From the NCBI RefSeq assembly GCF_027409185.1, contig NC_084461.1, positions 139,917,001 to 139,981,000 of the forward strand: 64,000 nucleotides of DNA, in the 5' to 3' direction. Positions 21,560-33,869 of this stretch are shown here, piece by piece. This DNA is from Cynocephalus volans (Eukaryota > Chordata > Mammalia > Dermoptera > Cynocephalidae). Numbering within the stretch: the stretch's first letter is position 1; each line of letters opens with the position of its first letter. Under the pieces are notes generated by a model. The model ran no database searches and was not told where the DNA came from. It saw nothing but the letters and a program-made list of their open reading frames with translations. The translations under genes and the position numbers were made by a program.

Positions 21560-22110
21560 AGCACACTTCTGACAATCTCTCTTTCAGTGTTGTATCTCCA
21601 GCTTCTGCTGCAATGTTCATCCAGCTGGTTTGTCACTTTCTTGGTGAGGGCTTCTTCTGAGCTGTTTGTGTTATATTTGGTCCCTAGCAGATGGTTTCTG
21701 GTAGTTAATAGTGCTGTTTGCCAAATACATTCAGTTCTTACCTCTCCTGGGCACAAGGTAAGATTTGGCCCCATTGTGGTTGTGTGGGACCATACGACTA
21801 TTTCTCTGTGGATGTGATGTGTGTAACTTCTGGATGAGGCATTTAGTTGCTAGTGATAGCCTTGAGAGCTCTTTTATTTATTTATTTATCTATTTATTTA
21901 TTTATTTCTTGAGAGCTCTTTTTGTTTCTGCACAGCCAATGGCAATATTGTTAGTACTCCATCAGCTTGGGTCCCTGAGGGAACTAAAATGAGCAGAATT
22001 CTATCACCTACTTGTGATGTACACATAACATGGGTATGAATACACTTGTTGTTTTAAGCCACTGAGATTTTGGGATTTGTTGTTATCGTAGCATAACTTA
22101 GCCTCCCCTG
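21560..22110 (+). repeat. MaLR-like LTR, degraded
   Basis: The right end 'cttgttgttttaagccactg' and 'agattttgggatttgttgtt' is MaLR-like; the left limit is uncertain. A 32-bp (ATTT)n insertion with a target duplication interrupts it at 21876-21907. Confidence 0.5.
21876..21907. mobile_element. Tail-only retroposon insertion, (ATTT)n
   Basis: Only eight ATTT-like units lie between two perfect copies of the 15-mer 'cttgagagctctttt' (21861-21875 and 21908-21922). This has the form of an L1-mediated insertion that kept nothing but an (AAAT)n tail on the minus strand. Confidence 0.75.
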
Positions 22111-22439
22111 ACACACAAAGTGTCTATGCTGCATTCCACTATGATGTCCACTCATTCCTGTTGCAAGACCTCTTCAGATTTCCTGACTATCCTTATTTCT
22201 CTCCTAATTTCTATGTCCCTTTTGAAGGCATGAGAAAATTCATCTGTCCTCCCCCACCATCTTTGAAGTCATCTATAGTTTCCTGATCTCATGCCCTGGC
22301 ATTATGCAGAATACTACAAAAATACAGTCTCCTAGGATTCCAAGCATAAAGTGGGGCATAGGTGTTCTTTATTCCCAAATTCCTACTCTTATCCGATGTG
22401 TGTGTTTGTGCATTTGTCTCCATCATTCCCTCACTTTTG

Positions 22440-22565
22440 GACTAAACTGGGATGGTCTAATTACAGGGCTGCTTCCCAGAGATGGGGAAACTTAGGCTTG
22501 TAAAACTTAAGTGCCTCCCCCAAGGTACATACCAGTAGAATATAGAAATGGGACTACAAATTCTG
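22440..22565 (-). mobile_element. MIR SINE
   Basis: Antisense MIR: 'gagatggggaaacttaggct' and 'aagtgcctcccccaaggtac'. It resembles the copy at 18750-18965 more than the consensus. Confidence 0.65.
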
Positions 22566-22959
22566 CCGACGCTTCCATATCTCTTGCATCCCTTCTAACT
22601 CTTCTCTCTGCCTTTAGTACAGAGAAGTTTTCCTTCTCTCTTTGTGTCAATAAAAAAGTAGCTAAGCAGTTCCCCGCCGCCCGCCAAAAGTTGTTTATGT
22701 CCGGACCTTTGCTTTTAGAAATTCAAGGGCAATCTTTATTTCTCTTTGTGTTTCTTCTGTGACCATCCTTCCTTGAAAGAGTAGAGATGAAGGTCTAGTT
22801 TGAACAGAGGAAGGATGATGAAGGGTAAAACATTACTCTTCTGACACAGAGAAACAAAAATAAAATGAAACATCCCATTGACTAATCCTTTAAAATTTTA
22901 TCTTGCTGTGGAACAAACAGATAAAATGACTTGTCCTGCTTGGTTAGATCCTGGCTCTC

Positions 22960-24060
22960 TTCCCACCTCACTGGTGGTTGCTTCCCCCGTCTTCTCCACA
23001 CCCTCTTACTGGAGTGCCTCAGGCCCAGGCTTTGGCATTCTTACCAATCCCTACTTCTCCTCAAGGGACTCGTGTCCTGTCTTATCGCTGCATGTACCTT
23101 CCTGTGCTGTCAACCCCCAAATTTATACCTCCTGCTCAGTACCTAACCTTTGAACCCTGAGGTGTCTTCACCTGGCTGTCTGATAGAGCTCTCAAACCCA
23201 ACACGACTAAAACGAACTTTTGATCTTCCCCAAAGAAGCTCGTTCCACCCACAGATTCCCCATATTCCAGTTGCTTAGGCCATAAACATCAGCATCATCT
23301 TTGTTTTCTTTCTTTATCTCATACCCTACATCCAATACATCATCAAATCTTGTTGGTACTACCTTCAAAACATATCAAAATTCAACCACTTATTACCACT
23401 TTCACTGCAACCATCCTGGTCCAAGACTCTATCATCTCTTACTTACATTACTGCAAAAATCTACCAACTGGCCTCCTTGCTTCCATTCTTGCTTACCCCA
23501 ACAATCTATTTTCAAACAGCAGCTAGAGTCATCCTGTTGAAACACATGTTAGCATATGTCACTCTTCTGTTCTGAAGCCTCCACTGACTTCCCATCTGAC
23601 TCAGTAAAAGCTGAAGTTTTTACAACAGTCTATAAAACCTTGCTTAATCCACACCCCTGTTATCTGGCTGACCTTCTTTTCTTCTGTTCTTCCTAATCAT
23701 TCGGTTCCAGACATACAAGCTTCCTCTCTTTTCCTCAAATGCCAGTCATACGTGGAATGCTCTTCTTTCGGAAATCTGCATGGCTCCTTTTTTCCTCCAA
23801 GTCTTTGTTCAAATGAGATTTGCTTTGACCTTCCCAATAGTTCCCATTGCTCTTATCTGTTATTTTCCATGGCACTTATCAGCATCTAACGTGCTGTATG
23901 ATTCATTACTGTATTTATTTCTTACTGTCTGTCTCCTCTGAGTAAAGAGTAGCCTCCATGATGACAAGTAATTTTATCTGTTTTGTTCACTGATGTTTCC
24001 ATTGCACCTAGAACTCTGCCAACACACAGAACATGGTCAAGAATGAATCACAATTATCCA
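22960..24060 (+). mobile_element. Long L2 LINE fragment
   Basis: Sense L2: 'ctgcaaccatcctggtccaa', 'actggcctccttgcttccat', 'cagctagagtcatcctgttg', 'gacttcccatctgactcagt', 'cctccaagtctttgttcaaa', 'tctgttttgttcactgatgt'. The order agrees with the antisense copy at 44275-45340. The part before about 23160 is less certain. The small forward frames are unlikely to be genes. Confidence 0.78.
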
Positions 24061-24064
24061 GGCT

Positions 24065-25140
24065 TCTCATCATTTTCCTCTGATGCCTTTACTATTATTA
24101 TTTAACACCCTTTTGCTTGATAGGGGGAAAGGTATGGTCAAAATGGGGATTTTCCTGGGGACTCAATAAAACAGTGGCTAAAGGAAATATGTTTGGACTC
24201 TTCCAGATGTTCTCAAATCAGAGCAGGTACACACGCACCTTCTGTGCCTTCTATCTGCATCTGCATGAGAGGAAGGGGTCCTGCTTGTGCATGGCGGAGA
24301 GAAAGGCAACTCTCTTCCACAGGCTTTTGCGTGTCGTAGTTCTCCACTCGCCCTGACACTTCTGGGTCTGTGGCACTAACTAGAATTTAGGATGGGGTGA
24401 TATGAAAAACATTTAACAGCTGTTATCATAGGCACTGACCATGCATATTGGCCACCAGCTGTAAACAACCGGTGTGGTTCTATTGTTGCGAATCACTGAA
24501 TATCAGCCCTGAACACACGTGTTGAATATGAACTGTTTTGTTCACTATCTTGACAATTTTTGCAGGAGGGGAGGGTCTGCTGACAGAGGTAGCATCTCTG
24601 AGCATCACACATTGGCTCTTAAAGGAACAAGAAGATTCACCAATTCTGCTTGAGCTTCAGAGGTATATTTTTAGGTAGTTTTCCTCAGAAACCATTTATA
24701 GTATTTTCATGATTTCAACTCTGAAAAATCTATTTTAAGTTGCCATCTTAATATATGATTTTCTAAATTATAAGCAATATGGTTACAATGGACTTAATTT
24801 AAAAGCAATGGAACACAAAACAGCACGGAAGAGGACAAAGTCACTCAGAAAACACATATATTTCTGTCACCTATAAACTTGTAAGTACTTCCAGTATAAG
24901 GCGTGGCATGTTCAGAGGACAGGCAGAAAGTGACTTTAAAAATAACTTGTCAAAGTCAACACATTGTCCATTTGACTCTGTCTCAAAATTCATGGGCAAG
25001 CAGCCCTATAACACATTTTAAAAAGTTAAAACCTCACTTCATTTCTTAACGTTTTCTTTTGGGTTTATTCTAGCCAAGTTCTATTAGAACTGGCTTTCTA
25101 TCATTGGGAGTCTTCGTTTTTTTGTACTCCAATGAGCTAG
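24065..25140. other. Unassigned non-coding DNA
   Basis: No gene or repeat family recognised. The 79-codon frame at 24117-24356 has no familiar motif. Confidence 0.4.
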
Positions 25141-25141
25141 A

Positions 25142-25306
25142 GGCGTGCTTCTCAAACTTTAGTGCATGTACACATCACCTGCGTGTTTGTTAAAATTCAG
25201 ATTCTAAATCAGTAGGTCTGGGTGAGGCCCTGGTCCTACACTTCTAACACTCTCTCAGGCGACACCCTTGTGGCTGCTCTGTGGGCCACTCTAAGTAACA
25301 AGGAGA
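25142..25306 (+). mobile_element. MER5A-like hAT-Charlie element
   Basis: Reads 'cttctcaaactttagtgcat', 'aaatcagtaggtctgggtga' and 'cacttctaacactctc', ending '...actctaagtaacaagg', close to the recalled MER5A consensus. Confidence 0.75.
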
Positions 25307-25309
25307 GAA

Positions 25310-28025
25310 TTTTGTTTAAAATCTCTGTCTTGGGGCTCTTCTCCGTTTTCTGGAAGCCAGGCTTGATGGGGAGGGCTGTCACCACCAGCCATATCCATTG
25401 CGTTAAAATTAGGTATAATTCTCTACTGTCTTTTCCTCCCACTTTATATATGACTTATGTTTTTGGTTCTTCTTTTTTCCCTGTTGCCCCTCTGTCTGTC
25501 ATGAGCTGAGATTGTGTCACTAAAAAAAGGTGGCACATGTAATTCATTGTGATAATGGAATCTTTCATTGTAATGCAATTAGCAATGGGCATGTCTGGTT
25601 TTACTCTGGGACAGCAGCATGGAAGGAGCTATTTAAATCAGTGAAAAAGTATTAAGAGTGAAAAATATAATTAATACCGGGTTGCTGTTGAACAAAATCC
25701 CATTGTGTGTGGCACATGTGCGCCTGTGTGTGTTACGGCAGACAATGACTGTAGCAATTGTTCCCAGTGTCGATTCACTGGCTGTCACCCACACTGATTT
25801 CTGTCTGCTCGTGAGATGGGTGTGGAAGGAGGAGTAATGAGAACCACTATACTCCCCAAAGATGCATTTTTCTATAGTGCTTGGAAAGGTCTTGGAGGTC
25901 CGACAGGAATAGTGGCTAAACTTAGTAGCTAGGAACCTTGAGTTGACCATTGAAGCTCCCATCAGTGCAAGAGGTGGAACTTTTCTTAATAGAAATTACT
26001 GTAAATGGGTGTAAGAGTTATGGGGGTAATTGACTAACCAAGGCACAAGCGTGTTTGCTGAAAGAAAAAGCCACAAAACAGTATGCATTTGCCCATTATC
26101 CCCTAAACCGAAGTGAGAGGCAATTGCTGGTAATCCATCTTGTACCAAGAGCAGAGCTCTGTAAGATGTCAACTTGCCTGAAAACTGTAATAAGAATGCT
26201 AATGGTCACTGAATCTGGTAGACTGTGTCTTTTATATGAGTAGGGTTATTTTCCAAGAAATCATATTTTACTTATCTTGAACTTTCTGTGGTTGAACTGT
26301 CTTGGTAATACACATGGGTGGGAAACTGTCTTCTAGAGCTCCTTCGAGAATGCTCTGCTAGTCTTTCTATGGCTGGGTTTGAAACTTGACTCAGCTTGTT
26401 GGCCTGGAATTTTAAAATGTAAGCAATAGTGCCACCCGATGGTGTCTAAATAGCCTTCTGATAGAGTAGAAAATGGAATGTCTTTTTAGGAAATCAACTT
26501 AATGAAGCTCTATGCTCAAATGTGGCTCCGAGCCCCAGAATTGTGTCTGTCTCTTGGTGGAGAGCCAAGTTCTCTAATTCTTGTTATCATTGGTGGAGGT
26601 GACCTTGGCAGATGTCTCTAGCCTTGCTGAGCCAGAGTCATGTCTCTGCTGAAAATGGGGAAATTATATCTTTTACATTCCCCCTAGCTTTGAGGATTAG
26701 GCATCTTCACTTTTGGAAAGCAAGGACCTGGTGTTTGAATACAAAGCACTGATTTGGTATTGCCCCATGAAAACACAATATTTTGAACATCTAGACCTTT
26801 CACCATCATTAAAAAAATCCCTCCCCCCAAACAGCAACCCTGCAGTATGCAGCAGGCTCCTTGCTCTGGGCCCTGCACAACTTGAGCTCTTTAAATATTT
26901 GTAATAGGAATCCAGATTTGGCAGGCCTCCTGCAGATAGCTGGTGCGCACACCATTCACTAAGGTCTTTGGGGAGCCCCCACTTCCAGAAGACATGAACA
27001 AGGATGGACTATTTACTGATGAGTTCAAGAGAAGACAGGGAGGATGATTTGCATCATAGACTACACAGTAGAGAACTAATAAAGCTCTTATCCCTGTTCC
27101 ATTCTCTGCCAGCCACCCCTCTCCTACTCTAAGTAGCCTCTGAAGAATCCTTTATTGTCCAGGCTGTTCAGTGTGTGTCCATAATTTATACACCCCATTC
27201 ATCTAAAAAAGCCCTGGAATTAGCCCCAGAGTGATCATCAAGTACCTCTTGGAGGTCTCCCCCTATCAAAGCTTCTGATTTAGTTATTTACTCAATTAAA
27301 ACTTTATTGAGGGTGGGTGGCTTCTCCTGCTAAGTAAAGATTTTTTCCATGTTGTCATACCCCCTGCCTACTTCTAAAAAGGACTGGGAAGCTTTTGAAG
27401 GGTTCCAGGTATATGCAAAACAAACATGGTTAATTTCATAGTCTAATACCAGACATCATTCAGTTTGTTATTGATTATGCTGCTGCCTTCTGGTCTTTAC
27501 CTCAGGAAAGTTCTTCAGTCACCAGAAGTTTAATCCTTAACGCTCCTCTTCACTGAAGTGCAATGGTTTGTGCTCACCTTACCTTTCTTCTACCTCTTGG
27601 CAGCCCCCTTCCCGTACTCTTGCTGAGCCCCATCGGCTAGTCTTGATCTCCCTGGAAGCAGCCTCTCAGATTCTCTCTCACTCCCTCCCTGTTGCTGCCA
27701 CACTTGAAAGGGGTTAATGAATGACAGTGATGAAATGTGTCATGGTGGCAGGGCTATTCACTTTTAAATATGGACTCTTGCGTTTGCAGGGTCTGAACCC
27801 AAAGGAATGACTCCATCGTAGAGAGGACTTCAGTCTTTGGAGCAGGCTGGTGAGGCCAGTGGTTGGCATATATAAGCAATATTGTCTGTGGATGCCCCTG
27901 GGGTGGGGTGATGGCTAGATGGACTGTGTGAGATGTGTGGGTGAGTGAGAACTGAAAAACACATTTGACATTACAATGTAATTCTACATTAGATAGATTG
28001 TATGAACTGCTCCACAACCACAGGA
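25310..28025. other. Unassigned non-coding DNA
   Basis: A 2.7-kb stretch without repeat families I can name and without a convincing coding frame. The 109-codon minus-strand frame at 25633-25962 shows no known domain. Confidence 0.4.
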
Positions 28026-28029
28026 TACA

Positions 28030-28145
28030 AATGTAGTCACATCTTTTTGACTACTTTGTCCACTGTTGTATCCCTAATGTTTTGAACAGTATCCAGCACA
28101 CAGTAAATACTCAATAATTATTTGTGAAGTGAATGGATGAATGGA
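28030..28145 (+). mobile_element. L2 LINE 3' end
   Basis: 'tttgtccactgttgtatccc', 'acagtaaatactcaataatt' and the GAATGGATGAATGG terminus. Confidence 0.75.
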
Positions 28146-28149
28146 TAGA

Positions 28150-28790
28150 TGGATAATTTCTTTTTCCAACAGATTGCTTAACCACTTTCTCACATAAAGG
28201 GACTCCAAATATCTTTCTTTTGAGGCTTCTATGACCTGAAAATGTCTATGAATTCCAGGATATTTTCTTCATTTCAAAGGATAGGTGGGGCAGCCAGTCT
28301 TCTTTTGACACCGCGGGAAGCTGGGGATAAATTCCTATACTGTGCTATCTCAGCTGTTTCTTTCTTGCTGCCAGAGGGTGTCGCTGGTGAAGCTGAATTC
28401 TGCACAATCCCACTAGGCTCTTTCACCCGAGAGGAGGCTTTTCCTGAGAGGAGCTCTTTCCATCCCTGCAAGGGCCACAGTGGTTCTCCAATGAGGACAT
28501 CCCTCTCCTTCAGGGTTAGGCTGGGCTGTAGGTGCTCAGAGCTCTGGCTGCCAAGACTACGTTTGAGCCCCTCCCTGTGCTTGTGTGCACAGCCAGTTCC
28601 CAGGACATGAGCCTATCCTAGGAGGCTGGTGCAAGACCCATCTTAGCCTCCTGTACTCACAGAACCAGAATGCTTGACCCTGTGTTTCTGGAGATTACTC
28701 TTCCAAGGAATGCTATCTCTGCGGTTTCAAGGATTATCGTCAACCTCTTGGATATAATGTGATATAGCTGGAAATTTCCCTTGTTAAATA
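28150..28790. other. Unassigned DNA with a 122-codon frame
   Basis: The plus-strand frame at 28242-28610 has no recognisable domain, no supporting splice or promoter context, and a competing 65-codon frame on the other strand. I treat it as non-coding. Confidence 0.4.
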
Positions 28791-28794
28791 AAAG

Positions 28795-28995
28795 TAGTGG
28801 TGGTGATGGTGATGGTAATGCCAGTTATATCATGCCAGGCACTGCACAAAAATCTGAACCTTACAATAATCCCATAGTACAGATATTCTCACTACTTCCG
28901 CCATAGAAATAAAGAAATTTAAGCACAAAAATATTAAGTTACTTGCCCAAGATTTACACCTTAGGGAAGGGTGGCATAAGGATTAAAATTCAGGA
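28795..28995 (-). mobile_element. MIR SINE
   Basis: Antisense MIR: 'atgccaggcactgcacaaaa' then 'aagttacttgcccaagattt'. Confidence 0.75.
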
Positions 28996-28999
28996 TGAG

Positions 29000-29130
29000 T
29001 ATGTGCACTTAAACACTCCGTAATTGCTCTCACAGCAATCTTATGAGGTGGTATTGGTTCCATTTAACAGATGAGGAAACTGAGGCTTAGGCAACCTCAG
29101 ATGATTTTGAAGCACTCTACAAAACAGGAC
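29000..29130 (-). mobile_element. MIR SINE
   Basis: Antisense MIR: 'tctcacagcaatcttatgag', 'taacagatgaggaaactgag'. It directly follows another antisense MIR. Confidence 0.75.
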
Positions 29131-29139
29131 TCTGCTCTT

Positions 29140-29970
29140 GGATAACACAGAAGGGTCAGATGGTTGATTCATACCTCTGGGAGCAAGGAACTTACTGGCT
29201 CTAGTGCCAGGGACTCCTGCTCTAGGTATGTCCTAAACGTTTATTCATATATCTTACAATAATGCATTGATCCCAACCTCCCATTTGGGTCTACTTTGTG
29301 CCTTGCCTGAGAAGTACCTTTAGGTAGAAACAATCCCAGTAAAACCCTCTTGAAAAACAAATGCAAAACAATAACAAAAATATTCGTCCAATCCTACTGA
29401 AGTCAGACATAAATATATCAGCCCTTACAATCCCATTAGAGAAACACTGTAAAAATATTCCAGGTTCACCCTGTTCCTTAAACGGAAACCTAATTCTCCC
29501 TCCTATGCCTATAATTTGAGGTTAGTTTAAAACTGAGCCAAGACTTTGGAAACAAAGGGAGATGATTTTTTTTTCTGCTAAAGAGAAGGGGCAGTTAGAA
29601 GAAAAGTCTTGAAGGGCAGCTTGCGTTTTGAAGGACCAGTGAGATAGCCCTAAACAGCAAAAGTGTGCGGTACGTCTCAGCCTTTAAAAATAATACCCCT
29701 TTCTGGAAAGCATTAAAAACAATATTACCAGCAGTTCTGATCCAGTGTTGTGGATATGACCTCTAAGAGCAGCTTCATTTTCTCTGAATCTCCCCCAAGC
29801 AAGAAAATTGGGTTGGGCTTTACTGTCAGGCATTTATCTTAGGAAAGCAGCAGGTTTCCTTTCAGTTTCTAAATGCAGGGTATTAACCTATCAGAGAGAT
29901 TAGTTTAATGCTAGTGATTAAACTTGGATTTTCTTTTTTTTAGATCTCCCATAAGGTTATAAAGAATAAC
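29140..29970. other. Unassigned non-coding DNA
   Basis: No gene or repeat family recognised. Confidence 0.4.
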
Positions 29971-29974
29971 TCCT

Positions 29975-30075
29975 AAAGACTTTATTCAGTGCTTGGCACA
30001 TTGTAAGTATTCAGTGTATTAGCTGGTATTATTATTATCACTGCGCTATGACTTACTATTATTATTAGTGGTGGT
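29975..30075 (+). mobile_element. MIR 3' end fragment
   Basis: 'cagtgcttggcacattgtaa', then 'gtattattattatcac'. Confidence 0.55.
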
Positions 30076-30139
30076 AGTTCCTGGCTGGGCATTCAGTCCT
30101 AGCTGCAGATCCTTACAGTGGGGAAGAAATGGAATTTGT

Positions 30140-30220
30140 TGACAGATAATGCATGTAAACTGTTTAATATAGTCTCTGGCACATAGTAAGCATTTAGTAA
30201 ATTTAAGCAAATTTTTAAAG
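30140..30220 (+). mobile_element. MIR/L2 3' end fragment
   Basis: 'atagtctctggcacatagta' then 'agcatttagtaaattt'. Confidence 0.5.
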
Positions 30221-30599
30221 TGTGGATGTATTCAGGTAGGTTAGGCTGCAGCAATAGAAACCAAAATTTAATGACTCAAAGAAAAATAAATTTATTTCTT
30301 ACTTATGTTACAGTACCAGTTGAGTGTGCCAAGTATTAGAGGAAACTTTTCAGACAATTTAGCTATGAGCATGTATCAAAGTTTTATATGATCATGCATA
30401 CATGGGAAATGGACCAGAGACGGCCACTTCCCAAATTCACTTTTGGCAGGGACATTTTTATAGGAAGAGAGTATGGTGAGATAATCACTGTTACATTCTC
30501 CCCCAAGCAGTATTAGAGATTCACTGAGTCTTATTATTCAACTTTCTTTTTATAGGAAGGTTACCTAAGCATTTTTCATATATACACACACTTGTATGA

Positions 30600-30620
30600 C
30601 AAAAAAAAAAAAAAAAAAAA
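30600..30620. repeat. Poly(A) tract
   Basis: About 20 uninterrupted A. No retroposon body is recognisable beside it. Confidence 0.9.
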
Positions 30621-31261
30621 GATAATCATTGTTATACAAGACACAGAAAGAAAAGAAATTCTGGTTAAATGTCACTAGGCCCTTGAGTGACAGTTGGCAA
30701 TGGAGTATGTGGGTAATTGGGTATGTGGGTAATTGGTTTCCCAGAGCAAACCTTAATCCCATTAAAGTTCACAGAAAATTGCTTAAGCATTTTATCAGGA
30801 ATGCTAAATTCTTCTCAGAAGTAGATTGTGGAGCAAAAAGATTCTCTCCCCCAGGTCAGGTTTGGAATAGTTTTTATTATGTGCAGGACTGGGCTACTCA
30901 GTCACTCTGGAACCCTGATTGATGGCAGCCCTGCCATTTTAACTATATGGCTTTAATGTCATTCTGGTCATTGTCAATAGCCAGTGAGGAGGGGAAAAAG
31001 AACAGAAGTCCAGCAACAGAGATTTCTTCTTGAGCAAATGAACCAGGGGTTGAACATGTAACTTCTGCCCACATATCATGGAGAACTTAGGTACATGGCC
31101 AACATGCCACAGAGAGGGCTGAGAAGTGCAGGTCCTGACTGGGCACCCAAGTTCTAGCTGCACATCTTTCACTACAGGGGAGAAATGGAGTTTGGGGACA
31201 GCCAGTGGTCTCTGCCACAGCAAGAGTGTATCCAGCCTTTTTGCTCTGGCTGCCTCCTGCA

Positions 31262-31492
31262 GCAGGATTTGGCAAACTATGGCCTGCAGGCTAAATCCCA
31301 TGCACAGCCTGCTTCTGTAAATAAAGTTTTATTGGAACACAGCCATGCTTATTCATGTACAGTATTTATTGTCTGTGGTTGATTTCACACTACAATGACA
31401 GAGTCAAATAGTTGAGATAGAGATCACATGGACCACAAAGCCTAAAATATTCACTATTTGGCGCTGCATAGAAAAAGTTTGCTGACCCCTGT
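31262..31492 (+). mobile_element. Non-autonomous hAT-type DNA transposon copy
   Basis: The best-preserved of three copies. It starts 'ggatttggcaaactatggcc', has 'ataaagttttattggaacac' and 'cacaaagcctaaaatattca', and ends 'aaaagtttgctgacccctg'. The termini are inverted repeats. Confidence 0.8.
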
Positions 31493-31519
31493 TCTAGAGA
31501 GGATGCCGAATTGCCCACA

Positions 31520-32660
31520 GCAGTGGAATTGCTGAATTAAAGGGTGTGTGTGTTTACAATTTTGGTAGATACTGCCCTTCATATTCATACTAGCAATTAT
31601 GAGATTTCCTGTTCCCCAGCATCCTTACCAACACAGAGTGATATCAAACTTTTCCATGTGGCCAATTTGATAGATGAAAAATGGTACTTCACTAAAGTTT
31701 TAATTGCACATATATCATCACTAATAAGATTGAGCATTTCTTATTATGACTGAAACTAATCACACTTTAAGAGCATTGTATCTCCTTTTCTATAGACTGC
31801 TTGTATCATTTGCACATTTATTAGTTAATATTAAATTGTTGATTTTGGATAATAATTTCTAGCAGCTCTTTATATGCTAAGGAACTGATCCATTTGTGAT
31901 ATGAATTGCACAAATCTACCTCACTTTTCCCCATGAATTTCCACTTTGGACTTGGCTTATGAAGGTTTTTGCTGTGCAAATTTTTATTGTCTTTGTGTAG
32001 TCAAATTTAGTTCTTTTTTTCCATGACTTTTAATTTACATGTTGTGCTTAGAAGGCCTTCCCCACTCTAAGACTGTACAAAAATTTCTTCCCTTTCTTTC
32101 CTAATAATTTTGTGGCTTTCATTTATTACATTTAAACATTTGCTCCATCTGTAATTTATTTGTTTTAAGGTTAGAGAAATGGATTTGATGTCTTTTTTCT
32201 CCAAATGGCTACTTATTGTGTGGATGTATTTTCTTTATAATATGCCTTTATCATATATTACATTTTTGTATGTTTTTGAGTCTATTACTGGAATATTCCA
32301 CTGACATATCTATTTGTGGGCCAGTATTATGTTGCTTTAATTAATGTATCTTTATATTATAATATAATCACGTATATTTTAAGATCTAGCAGAGCTAATT
32401 TGCCCTTATTCCTTTTTTTTATAGAATTTTTCAGTTAGCTTTATTTGTTTGTTTTTCCATATGAAAATATTTTTAAAATACTGCTAATATTTTTTATTTG
32501 GATTGAATTAAATTGGATATTAATTTAGCAGAATTGACATCTTTATGATGTTGATGTTGAGTTCTCAAGCGTGGACATAATATACTCCTCCCTTTGAAGA
32601 ACTTATGTTGTTTTTAATTTAGGTTCTTGTTGTTGATTGCATTTTCCTGGCTCTTATAGA
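31520..32660 (-). mobile_element. Old L1 ORF2 region, antisense
   Basis: Reads as heavily diverged reverse L1, e.g. 'agcagctctttatatgctaa', 'ttaattaatgtatctttata' and 'gaattgacatctttatgatg'. No frame is preserved. Confidence 0.6.
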
Positions 32661-32664
32661 CTTT

Positions 32665-33540
32665 TGAGACTGGACCATTTGGTTAATTTCTTAAGCTGGC
32701 TTAAGTTATTGTTTTTATTGTTGAGACACAATGTATTTCATACGTTCAGAAGATCTAGGAGATAACAACTTGCATGTTCAATGATATCCACACAGCAAAC
32801 ACTCCTTTCTTATGGTACGAAATGATAAATTTGTGGATTTTGTCATTGCCTTGCTATGCGTAAGTATCTTGAGGTGATTGCTCATTGCCTCACAATGACC
32901 CCCTCTACCCTCTACTTGAGTTCATATGAACAAGCTACTGTTATTTGTCTTGACCAAAAACACATGTGCAGAGAACTGGGAAGGTTCCCTAAGAGGGGTG
33001 CATGTTCCTCCTCATTTCTGCCATCCCTTCTCCCTCCACCATGCCTGAGGGCAGCTAATCTCCCAGTTCCCTCCCTGTGGCTGTTTCCTGCTGCTACGAA
33101 AGCTTCCAAGAAAATAAGATCCAGAGAAAATGCTAGTCATTAAGTGGAATAGGCTTGTCCTTCCCAGAACAGGCAGTGATAACATCACACAGCTCACTCT
33201 GTAAGGAAGCTGAGTTTTCACCCTCTCCAGAAAAGAGGAAACCTGATTAAAATCCTTTAAGCCCCAGGCTTTATAAATGGGTCCTGACAGTAGGAGGTTA
33301 GAGGGAGGAAGTTTCAGCAAATCTTCTTTAATGAAACTTGATGGGATTCTCTCACCTGGGTTTTCACTGACTTAAACTGCATTGAGGAATGTGGCGTCAC
33401 CTACCATCCACAGAATGAGCTCCGTTGATCTGGGAAAAGCAGGCAAACACGAAGCAAGAGGCTGAACCCAATCCATTCTCAATGAATGCAATGTGATCCA
33501 CAATCAAACTGCAGTAAACACATGCCTCAATGATACGCTA
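32665..33540. other. Unassigned non-coding DNA
   Basis: No repeat recognised. Overlapping frames on both strands near 32856-33320 have no known motif. Confidence 0.4.
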
Positions 33541-33544
33541 CAGA

Positions 33545-33725
33545 TAGTTATTGAACATCTTCTGTGTTCAGGCTCTGTGCAGGTGCTGGCAATATAGAAG
33601 AGACTAAGACAGACATGTTCCCGCACTCCGAGAACATACAGTCCACGGGGAAGATGGACACTGAAGATGGCTTTATGAGCATGACGAATGTTACTGAATG
33701 AAGGGCCTGAGAGCAGGTCAGGGAC
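33545..33725 (-). mobile_element. L2 3' end fragment
   Basis: 'agttattgaacatcttctgt', 'caggctctgtgcaggtgctg' and 'acatacagtccacgggg', the antisense L2 order. Confidence 0.6.
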
Positions 33726-33774
33726 AGCCTCCTTGGTGAACTATTTTTCAATGACTTAAATTTTATTAAATAAA

Positions 33775-33866
33775 ATTTTTTGGCAGCTGGCCAGAATGGT
33801 GATATGAACCCTTGAGCTTGGCATTACAAGGCTGTGCTCTAACCAACTGAGCTAACCGGTCAGCCC
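33775..33866 (-). mobile_element. CYN-type SINE, monomer
   Basis: The minus strand reads 'gggctgaccggttagctcag', 'ttggttagagcacagccttg', then 'caagggttcatatcac', very close to a tRNA-Ile head and T-arm. An A/T-rich tail lies at the left. No clear target duplication was found. Confidence 0.88.
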
Positions 33867-33869
33867 TAT

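Noticed and set aside
23301..23540. Small forward frame as a coding exon
   Set aside because: It is part of the L2 LINE fragment.
28242..28610. 122-codon plus-strand frame as a small gene
   Set aside because: No recognisable motif and a competing opposite-strand frame; likely chance.
30600..30620. Poly(A) tract as the tail of a processed pseudogene
   Set aside because: No recognisable gene or SINE body adjoins it and no target duplication was found.
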